Positions 33,285-39,205 of a stretch of 46,893 bases of DNA are shown here, in pieces. The position numbers were made by a program, and so were the translations under genes. The DNA lies in contig JAGLYV010000009.1 of the NCBI GenBank assembly GCA_023131975.1, forward strand, positions 1-46,893, in the 5' to 3' direction. The notes beneath the pieces are model-generated. The model saw only the letters and a program-made list of their open reading frames with translations, was not told where the DNA came from and did not search any database. This DNA is from Candidatus Krumholzibacteriia bacterium (GTDB taxonomy: Bacteria; Krumholzibacteriota; Krumholzibacteriia; Krumholzibacteriales; Krumholzibacteriaceae). The stretch's first letter is position 1; each line of letters begins with the position of its first letter.

Positions 33285-33605
33285 ATGGATGACCTGACCA
33301 GAAGACAGTATGAAGCACGGGCCAGGATACTGAAGGCGCTCGCGCACCCGAGCAGGCTTTTCATCGTAGACAGACTTTCGGCGAAGCCGCATTGCGTCCA
33401 GGATCTTGCCGGCATGATAGAGGCGGATATCTCGACTGTGTCCAGGCATCTTTCGGTCCTGAGGAACGCCGGTATCGTCAAGGACCAGAAAGAGGGGACG
33501 AAAGTATTCTATCGTCTGTCAGTTCCCTGTGTGCTTAATTTTTTTTCCTGCGTTGAATCGGTGATGGAATCAAACGCGAAGGAACAGGCAGGATTGCTGG
33601 AGTAG
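33285..33605 (+). CDS. ArsR-family winged-helix repressor
   Basis: 106 residues, ATG with GGAGGGAA upstream. Typical ArsR/SmtB fold: KALAHPSRLFIVDRL, then recognition helix ADISTVSRHLSVLRNAGIV and wing QKEGTKVFYRL. Cysteines that could sense a thiol-reactive ligand are Cys37 (PHCVQDL, at the place of the alpha-3 CxC site), Cys82 and Cys89 (PCVLNFFSC). The classical CVC pair is not complete, so the inducer could be a metalloid, a reactive sulfur species or another soft ligand. It very likely autoregulates through the palindrome at 33163-33182 and heads a five-gene operon. Confidence 0.92.
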   Translation: MDDLTRRQYEARARILKALAHPSRLFIVDRLSAKPHCVQDLAGMIEADISTVSRHLSVLRNAGIVKDQKEGTKVFYRLSVPCVLNFFSCVESVMESNAKEQAGLLE

Positions 33606-33613
33606 GTGGTGTC

Positions 33614-34927
33614 ATGAGATTCTGGAAAGACTATTGGAAGCCATTGCTGATCATGTCGGCCCTCTTTGCCGCCTTCTTTTTCCTCCCTGTAGAGGCTATG
33701 AGGGGTTCAGCGCGTTTCGAGAACTCGTTCTGGGAGGCGCTCAGTCTGGCGAAGTGGTACGCGCGCGAACATGTGATCCTGTGCCTCGTACCTGCTTTCT
33801 TCATTGCCGGCGCTATCTCGATCTTTATCAGCCAGGCCTCGGTGATCAGGTATCTTGGTGCCGGAGCGAACAAGGTGCTTGCCTATAGTGTGGCCTCGGT
33901 GTCCGGATCGATCCTGGCGGTGTGTTCCTGCACTGTGTTGCCCCTGTTCGCGGGGATATACAGGAGGGGAGCGGGGCTTGGGCCTGCGACCGCGTTTCTC
34001 TATTCCGGTCCGGCTATCAATGTGCTTGCTATAATCCTGACGATGAGGATCCTCGGTGTTGGGTTGGGAATAGCGAGGGCCGTCGGGGCGGTACTTTTCA
34101 GTGTAGTCATAGGACTTCTCATGCATCTCTTCTTCAGGAAAGAGGAGATGGAGAAGGCCGAAGCAGGTCTGGCCGAGCCAGATATTGAGGAAGGCAGGCC
34201 CCTCTGGAAGAACGCGGTATTTTTCGGCCTTATGGTCGCCGTGCTGGTATTTGCCAACTGGGGGCATCCCGGGGGTTCCTCCGGATTCTGGTCTTTTATC
34301 TTTTCGATAAAGTGGTATCTGACTTCGGCCGGTGCCCTTCTGCTGGCCTTTGTCCTCGGTAAGTGGTTCGAATTGCGCTGGTATTATTCGGCGATCGCTG
34401 TCCTTCCACCGCTCCTGCTGGCGATATTTTTTCCCGGCTTGCCCCAGGTCGCTTTTATTGCGGGTGTGATTTCACTTTCGGTGATAATGAACATCAACGG
34501 GGGCGAGACGGGGGAGTGGTTTCAGTCCACATGGTCGTTCGCCAGACAGATACTTCCCCTGCTTTTGTGGGGAGTATTGATCGCCGGCGCGTTGCTCGGC
34601 AGGCCGGGACACGAGGCTCTCATTCCTGAAGGCTGGATAGCGCGCGCAGTGGGAGGCAATTCGATATTGTCAAATGTCTTCGCGTCTGTGGCCGGGGCGT
34701 TCATGTATTTTGCTACGTTGACCGAAGTGCCGATCCTGCAGGGATTGCTCGGCGCGGGAATGGGAAAGGGTCCGGCGCTGGCGCTTCTGCTGGCGGGGCC
34801 GGCGTTGTCGTTGCCCAACATGCTGGTGATAAGATCCGTGCTGGGCACGAAGAAAACGATTGTATTCGTGTCGCTTGTGATAGTGATGGCCGCCCTGAGC
34901 GGAATGATCTATGGAAAGTTATTCTGA
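33614..34927 (+). CDS. DUF318 / ArsP-type permease
   Basis: 437 residues with about ten transmembrane helices in two halves. The signature LAVCSCTVLPLFAGIYRRGA (Cys104 and Cys106) and the following GPATAFLYSGPAINVLAI mark the DUF318 permease family, to which the organoarsenical exporter ArsP belongs. A second-half equivalent is ATLTEVPILQGLLGAGMGKG followed by GPALALLLAGPALSLPNML. The gene starts eight bases after the repressor and ends overlapping the next frame. Transport of an organoarsenical, or of a thiol-linked soft ion, is inferred from family and from the ArsR neighbour. It should export from the cytoplasm. Confidence 0.88.
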   Translation: MRFWKDYWKPLLIMSALFAAFFFLPVEAMRGSARFENSFWEALSLAKWYAREHVILCLVPAFFIAGAISIFISQASVIRYLGAGANKVLAYSVASVSGSILAVCSCTVLPLFAGIYRRGAGLGPATAFLYSGPAINVLAIILTMRILGVGLGIARAVGAVLFSVVIGLLMHLFFRKEEMEKAEAGLAEPDIEEGRPLWKNAVFFGLMVAVLVFANWGHPGGSSGFWSFIFSIKWYLTSAGALLLAFVLGKWFELRWYYSAIAVLPPLLLAIFFPGLPQVAFIAGVISLSVIMNINGGETGEWFQSTWSFARQILPLLLWGVLIAGALLGRPGHEALIPEGWIARAVGGNSILSNVFASVAGAFMYFATLTEVPILQGLLGAGMGKGPALALLLAGPALSLPNMLVIRSVLGTKKTIVFVSLVIVMAALSGMIYGKLF

Positions 34928-34938
34928 TGGAGGAAATG

Positions 34939-35175
34939 ATGAAAAAGGTGGAGGTCCTCGGAACAGGTTGTGCCAAATGTGCCCGACTTTATGAAAATGT
35001 TCAGAAAGCCAGCCTTGAGGCTGGACTGGAGATCGATCTCCGGAAAGTGGAGGACATAAATAAAATAGTCGGCTACGGAGTGATGATGACTCCGGCCCTG
35101 GCGATCGACGACAAAGTAGTATCTTCCGGTAAAGTCCTTTCAGAGGAAGATATTGCCAAGATGCTGAAAGGTTGA
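34939..35175 (+). CDS. Small CxxC thioredoxin-fold protein (redox-active disulfide protein 2 type)
   Basis: 78 residues from the ATG at 34939, which has GGAGG five bases before it; an ATG at 34927 overlapping the permease stop would add four residues. The fold is a mini-thioredoxin: KKVEVLGTGCAKCARLYENV with Cys11-x2-Cys14, and a cis-proline loop in MMTPALAIDDKVV, ending in SEEDIAKMLKG. Such proteins regularly accompany DUF318 permeases and are thought to hand over electrons or a soft-metal or sulfur cargo in the cytoplasm. Third gene of the operon. Confidence 0.9.
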   Translation: MKKVEVLGTGCAKCARLYENVQKASLEAGLEIDLRKVEDINKIVGYGVMMTPALAIDDKVVSSGKVLSEEDIAKMLKG

Positions 35176-35191
35176 TTTTAACCGGAAAGAA

Positions 35192-35249
35192 GATTTATCT
35201 ACGGGAGAACAGAGAACGCAGATTCATCTACGGGAGAATAGAGTGGGTA
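35192..35249 (+). repeat. Tandem 29-base duplication carrying the ribosome site
   Basis: Copy 1 (35192-35220) and copy 2 (35221-35249) agree at 21 of the first 23 bases. Each contains TCTACGGGAGAA; copy 2 supplies the ribosome site and the GTG start (35243) of the next gene, while copy 1 has no start codon at the same place. Confidence 0.7.
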
Positions 35250-35773
35250 CCAAAAATATTATCACAATCGTGCTGATGGTCTTTGTGGTGGGTAGCGTGG
35301 CGTTCATGATATTCGAAGGCCTTTTTCGGGATGACGTTGTTGATAGCGAGGGGATGGGAACGGCTGAGGAGATAGGAGCGGCTGAGGAGATAGGAACGGC
35401 TGAGGAGATGGAGGCTGTTCAGAGCCATCGCGTCGTCGCGTACTATTTTTACACCACGAAGCGGTGTCCGACATGTAAAAAGATAGAGGAATACACGAAG
35501 GAATCGATCGAGGCGAATTTCCCCCGGCTTCTCGAATCGGGTAGTCTCGAGTTTCACGCGCTGAATGTAGATGAAAGGGAGAACGAGAGATTCATCGAGG
35601 AGTACCAGCTCACTACCAAGTCGGTCATCCTTGTCGATTATCGCGGTGGCGAACGTGTAGCCTGGAAGAACCTCGACAAAGTCTGGGAATATACAGGAGA
35701 CAGGGAAATATTCGTCGATTATGTAAAGGACGAGACCCTGGGCTTCCTGGCCGAACTTTCAGGAGTCGAATGA
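35243..35773 (+). CDS. Membrane-anchored thioredoxin-like protein with CPTC motif
   Basis: 176 residues beginning with GTG at 35243 (GGGAG six bases upstream). An N-terminal transmembrane anchor (about 5-27) is followed by a Glu/Ala/Gly linker made of a 6-residue repeat (GTAEEI, GAAEEI, GTAEEM), then a thioredoxin-like domain with VVAYYFYTTKRCPTCKKIEE (Cys75, Cys78), FHALNVDERENERFIEEY and a loop TKSVILVDY that lacks the usual cis-proline. It faces outside the cytoplasm. The stop overlaps the CcdA-like gene (ATGA), so it is likely the periplasmic partner reduced by that protein, as DsbE/ResA is by CcdA. Confidence 0.82.
   Translation: MGTKNIITIVLMVFVVGSVAFMIFEGLFRDDVVDSEGMGTAEEIGAAEEIGTAEEMEAVQSHRVVAYYFYTTKRCPTCKKIEEYTKESIEANFPRLLESGSLEFHALNVDERENERFIEEYQLTTKSVILVDYRGGERVAWKNLDKVWEYTGDREIFVDYVKDETLGFLAELSGVE
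35356..35409 (+). repeat. In-frame 18-base tandem repeat, three copies
   Basis: Copies at 35356-35373, 35374-35391 and 35392-35409, differing at one to two bases (core GGAACGGCTGAGGAGAT). They encode the six-residue linker repeat and can expand or contract without a frameshift. Confidence 0.8.
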
Positions 35774-36462
35774 TGGATGACATGGCAGTAAAACTCGGTC
35801 TGGCGGTATGGTTCGGTATACTGACCTCGATCAGCCCCTGTCCGCTGGCTACCAATATCGCGGCGATGTCTTATATTGGAAGGAGAGTGGACGATCCCCG
35901 GAAAGTGTTGATCTCGGGACTGCTCTACTCGATCGGAAGGGCTCTGGTCTACATGGCCATCGCGGGCCTTCTTGTGGCAAGTATCCTCTCTGCTCCGAGG
36001 ATATCGTTCTGGCTTCAGAAATATATGATAAGGATAATGGGTCCTGTTCTTATTCTGACGGGGATGTTTCTTCTCGGACTTATCGGCCGGGGAATCCAGA
36101 TAGGCGGAGTGAGCGAGGCAGCCGCAAAAAAAACTGAAAGACTGGGAGTGTGGGGGGCCGGGTTGCTCGGTATCCTGTTTGCCCTGTCGTTCTGTCCGAC
36201 CTCTGCCGCTCTCTTTTTTGGAAGCCTGCTCCCCCTTGCCGTGGATACGGGGTCGGGACTGCTGCTCCCGGCACTTTACGGTGTAGGGACCGCGCTGCCC
36301 GTGGTTTTCTTTGCGTTTGTGATCGCGTCCGGGGCGAACCGTCTCGGAAAGGCGTTCGAAAAAGTGACCCAGCTGGAACTATGGGCAAGGAGGGTGACCG
36401 GGGGACTCTTTATCGGGATCGGGATCTGGTTTTCCCTCAGGTATGTGTTCAAGTTGTTCTGA
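35770..36462 (+). CDS. CcdA/ArsG-like thiol-transfer membrane protein
   Basis: 230 residues with six predicted transmembrane helices; the ATG overlaps the preceding stop. Two cysteines stand at matching places in helices 1 and 4, Cys24 in TSISPCPLATNIAAMS and Cys142 in FALSFCPTSAALFFG, the layout of CcdA/DsbD core proteins, which move electrons from cytoplasmic thioredoxin to extracytoplasmic acceptors. Sequences of this type next to CPTC thioredoxins are also annotated as ArsG-family efflux transporters. Context with the thioredoxin-like proteins favours thiol-electron transfer, but the two readings cannot be separated here. Last gene of the arsR operon. Confidence 0.85.
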   Translation: MMDDMAVKLGLAVWFGILTSISPCPLATNIAAMSYIGRRVDDPRKVLISGLLYSIGRALVYMAIAGLLVASILSAPRISFWLQKYMIRIMGPVLILTGMFLLGLIGRGIQIGGVSEAAAKKTERLGVWGAGLLGILFALSFCPTSAALFFGSLLPLAVDTGSGLLLPALYGVGTALPVVFFAFVIASGANRLGKAFEKVTQLELWARRVTGGLFIGIGIWFSLRYVFKLF

Positions 36463-36611
36463 TCAGACCCTGGTTGATTCGTGAGGATATGGGACTGTCC
36501 CCGAAGGAAACGCGCAGGATCATGAAGGAAGATAGATAAAAACTATCACCTGGCGCTACTTTTGACTCCTGAGCCTGCGGTTTGAGTCTACAGTCTGAGC
36601 CACGGTAAAGA

Positions 36612-36640
36612 TTGATTATTATCTTGTAATGCGTTACAAT
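36612..36640 (+). promoter_or_regulatory. Promoter with palindrome over the -10 for the lipoprotein gene
   Basis: TTGATT (36612-36617), 17 bases, TACAAT (36635-36640). The inverted repeat TTGTAA-N4-TTACAA (36624-36639) covers the spacer end and -10, so a repressor may act here. The gene starts at 36696 with ATGGAGGTC as ribosome site. The 36463-36611 stretch holds no gene I can support. Confidence 0.5.
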
Positions 36641-36695
36641 AGGGAAAATAAATCGAGAAAATCTTCCGACAGACAACAGAGATGGAGGTCAGACA

Positions 36696-37772
36696 ATGAG
36701 AACCGGAAGAGCTATGCGCATGTTATTTATCCTGGTCGCCGGGGTTATCGCGCTTACAGGCTGTGATAATGAGGCCCTTTCACCGGATGAGATGGGTGGG
36801 GCCATGGGTGATTTTTCGAAGTACGGGGAAGTCGCCTTCGACACTCTCTATTTTCACAGCGGCAATGGCGCTTGTGGTGAGCAGGACACACTCATAACGC
36901 TCAGGTATAGTATCGGGGGTATGGGCTATTCCGCACTTATAGGTGGGGGAAGCGATTCGTTGGAATGTTCATGCGACGCGATCGCCCTGCTGATGCCGGG
37001 TGCCCTGCCCGTCACGACATTGTCGCCCGGGTATTCTGCCGGCTGGTTCGAGATATCTTTCGAACTGCCAGAATACTGGCGTAACGTTACCATGTATCTG
37101 TCGATCCTTGCCGATGATGGTGCGGGAATCACTCTGAACGGATACGACCTGGGTCACGTGGACCTTCTGGATGGAACAGATTCCACCAGCGTGAAGGTGA
37201 ACGATCTGGTGATTACGGGTGACAGCCTGTTCGTGGAAGGTACGAACGTGATCACCTTTAATGTAGTGAATACCGGAACGGGATTCTTCGGAGATCCGGT
37301 AGCGAGGGCAGATTCGGCCGATTGCATGTATGTCGCTTTTGACGCTACCGTGATATTTGCCTTGGAAGACCCATGTGAAGTGGAAATAGATATTAAACCT
37401 GGTAGCGAAATAAACCCGATTAATTGCAAGAGTATGAACGGTGTCATCCCCGTCGCGATCCTCACGACGGATTGTTTCGATGCGGCTATGGTCGATCATA
37501 CTTCCGTGGTCTTTGGTCCTGCCGAAGCTTATGAGGCTCACAGCAACAAGCATGGGATGATACGGCATATGGAAGATGTCGATTTCGATGGCGACATCGA
37601 CATGGTGTTCCATTTCCGGGGATACGAAACGGGAATAGTCTGCGGCGATACCCTTGTGACCCTGAAAGGGCTGACCCTCGACGGGTTCAGTTTCGAGGCT
37701 TCGGATTATATCAGGACTGTACCCTACGATATGCCGGATTCGACTTATTGCGAACCGGATTCGACTCAGTAG
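36696..37772 (+). CDS. Lipoprotein with a repeat-type extracellular domain (IDIKPGS module)
   Basis: 358 residues. The signal sequence ends at lipobox LTGC (Cys23). Residues about 45-235 are beta-rich and contain seven cysteines likely to form disulfides (NGACGEQD, SLECSCDA). Residues about 233-335 are a module found in many surface proteins of environmental bacteria and archaea: VEIDIKPGSEINPINCKS, GVIPVAILTTDCFDA, VVFGPAEA, HMEDVDFDGDIDMVFHFR, ETGIVCGDTLVTLKG. The DVDFDGDID run is a probable calcium loop. No enzyme motif is present. It is a monocistronic gene with its own promoter and a strong terminator. Function unknown; a surface binding role is likely. Confidence 0.78.
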   Translation: MRTGRAMRMLFILVAGVIALTGCDNEALSPDEMGGAMGDFSKYGEVAFDTLYFHSGNGACGEQDTLITLRYSIGGMGYSALIGGGSDSLECSCDAIALLMPGALPVTTLSPGYSAGWFEISFELPEYWRNVTMYLSILADDGAGITLNGYDLGHVDLLDGTDSTSVKVNDLVITGDSLFVEGTNVITFNVVNTGTGFFGDPVARADSADCMYVAFDATVIFALEDPCEVEIDIKPGSEINPINCKSMNGVIPVAILTTDCFDAAMVDHTSVVFGPAEAYEAHSNKHGMIRHMEDVDFDGDIDMVFHFRGYETGIVCGDTLVTLKGLTLDGFSFEASDYIRTVPYDMPDSTYCEPDSTQ

Positions 37773-37836
37773 CAAGAGGTTGTTATAACGGTTTTGAGGT
37801 CTATTCGAAGACTATCAAAGCCTTCAGGAATATTCA

Positions 37837-37871
37837 GGGACCGGGGAATTGATTTCCGGTCCCCTTTTTTT
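37837..37871 (+). terminator. Strong rho-independent terminator
   Basis: An 11-bp stem starting GGGACCGG and closing CCGGTCCC (37837-37863), followed by C and seven T (37865-37871), 65 bases after the lipoprotein stop. Confidence 0.92.
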
Positions 37872-38106
37872 ACAAGCCGTATCGGACAGAGGGCTCTGCC
37901 CTGTCTCACTCTCACTGATTTACCATGATCCCGGCATGATCCTGACATTTCGAATGCGCTGACCCGACAATTTGCAATTGATGTGCAATATTAGTGGCCG
38001 CGAAGGGTCAGCCCCCCCTCGGTATCGTTTCTTATGGTTACCTTGAATGTAATTCTATATATCAAATATATTTAGATATATCTGTGACAGCTTGTATCAG
38101 ATTATT

Positions 38107-38133
38107 GTTACATGCGAGAAGCAGGCATGTAAC
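38107..38133. promoter_or_regulatory. Palindrome upstream of the sigma-54 promoter (candidate enhancer site)
   Basis: GTTACATGC (38107-38115), 9 bases, GCATGTAAC (38125-38133): perfect 9-base arms. It lies about 130 bases upstream of the expected transcription start, the usual place of an enhancer-binding protein site. Apart from this, the terminator and the promoter, the 37773-38292 stretch is AT-rich (around 38050-38085) and contains no gene I can support. Confidence 0.5.
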
Positions 38134-38226
38134 TTGTTGTAATGCAAGGGATTAAATAGAAAGAAATGCCAGGGGTCATTCATCCTTCCTGGTGAATCGA
38201 CTATTCACGCAGCGTCCTCTTCCCCC

Positions 38227-38244
38227 GAGGCACGTTTCTTGCCA
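38227..38244 (+). promoter_or_regulatory. Sigma-54 promoter of the minor-pilin operon
   Basis: GGCACG-N4-TTGC: GG at 38229-38230 (-24) and GC at 38241-38242 (-12) with the required ten bases between. Only the first T of the TGGCACG consensus differs. Expected start near 38253, 40 bases before the first gene. Confidence 0.75.
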
Positions 38245-38292
38245 ATATCTCCTCTGGAAAGAGTCTGATAACCCGATCATGTGGTGGTGCAG

Positions 38293-38766
38293 ATGATGAG
38301 AAAAAAAGAAAACAACAGAGGATTCACCCTTACTGAACTGATGATCGTCATATCGATCATGGGAATGCTGGCGATACTTATAATGCCGGGATATAACAAG
38401 TTCATGGCCAACTGGAGGCTCAATGGAGATACCCAGGAGCTGGCCACGGCACTTCGCACTGCCCGATCGACTGCGGTGATGAAGAACATAGATGTCGTAT
38501 TCGAATTTGATACTGATTCACAGACATATTCATATTTCGAAGACAAGGATCGGAATGGCAATCGCGGGACGGATGAGTATATGAGCGCGACCCATGAGAT
38601 GTCCCCCGGCGTCAAGATAGCTGGACACACGTTTTCCGGTACAATCCTGACTTTCGGAAGTAAGGGAAATGCCCGAGAAAGCGGGTCGATAACACTAAGG
38701 AATGTTTATTACAAAATAAGGGGTGTCGAAGTCTTCGGTGGAACAGGAAACATAACAGTCGATTGA
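38293..38766 (+). CDS. Type IV pilus minor pilin / pseudopilin, FimT-GspH type
   Basis: 157 residues from the ATG at 38293 (a second ATG follows at 38296; a GTG at 38281 is possible but unsupported). The class III signal is clear: a short basic leader MMRKKENNRG, cleavage before Phe, then FTLTELMIVISIMGMLAIL with the Glu at +5. The body has the GspH/FimT look: ELATALRTARSTAVMKN, VFEFDTDSQTYSYF, SPGVKIAG, GSITLRN. After prepilin-peptidase processing it would take part in starting pilus or pseudopilus assembly at the tip. First gene of a four-gene operon. Confidence 0.9.
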   Translation: MMRKKENNRGFTLTELMIVISIMGMLAILIMPGYNKFMANWRLNGDTQELATALRTARSTAVMKNIDVVFEFDTDSQTYSYFEDKDRNGNRGTDEYMSATHEMSPGVKIAGHTFSGTILTFGSKGNARESGSITLRNVYYKIRGVEVFGGTGNITVD

Positions 38767-38780
38767 AAAGGAAATATGAC

Positions 38781-39185
38781 ATGTTAAATGCAGAAAAAGA
38801 AATCCGATTTTCCAACAAGGGCGTAGGGCTCGTAGAGATTATTATCGCCATGCTGATTTTCGCGGTCGGTATCACCGCCGCGCTGAGGACTCTTCCCGAT
38901 TCCAACCGCGCGACATCGAGATCGAGGAATCTGACTATAGCTACGAACCTTGCCCAGCAGAAGATTGAGGAACTGATGGGGGCTCCGTATAGCAATGCAG
39001 ATCTCAACGCAGGCGCCCATACAGATCCTGATAATCCCATAGAGACTATTTTCAGTAGAGCGTGGAGCGTGACCGACAATGTGCCACTAACTGACATGAA
39101 GCAGGTCATAGTTACGGTGACCTACGATTCGGGGAGTAAGGATAACTCGGTTACACTTACCACATATCTGACGTCGAGACGTTAG
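38781..39185 (+). CDS. Minor pilin, PilV-type
   Basis: 134 residues from the ATG at 38781, preceded by AAAGGAAA; a TTG at 38763 would add six residues. The prepilin segment NKGVGLVEIIIAMLIFAVGITAA has Gly-Val at the cleavage point instead of the usual Gly-Phe, with Glu at +5. Then the PilV-like helix NLTIATNLAQQKIEELMGAPYS and a short beta domain with VTVTYDSGSKDNSVTLTTY. Minor pilins of this class form a tip complex with PilW and PilX types. It begins 14 bases after the FimT-type gene. Confidence 0.87.
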   Translation: MLNAEKEIRFSNKGVGLVEIIIAMLIFAVGITAALRTLPDSNRATSRSRNLTIATNLAQQKIEELMGAPYSNADLNAGAHTDPDNPIETIFSRAWSVTDNVPLTDMKQVIVTVTYDSGSKDNSVTLTTYLTSRR

Positions 39186-39205
39186 CCCCGGGAAGGAAAA
39201 GAGAT

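Noticed and set aside
32919-33449. The long 5' extension of the first YeeE/YedE frame
   Set aside because: Its translation is Cys/Arg/His-rich and crosses the intergenic promoters; the ribosome site GGAGGT stands directly before the ATG cluster at 32918-32924.
36472-36540. A 16-codon frame after the CcdA-like gene
   Set aside because: Too short, no ribosome site, no recognisable motif.
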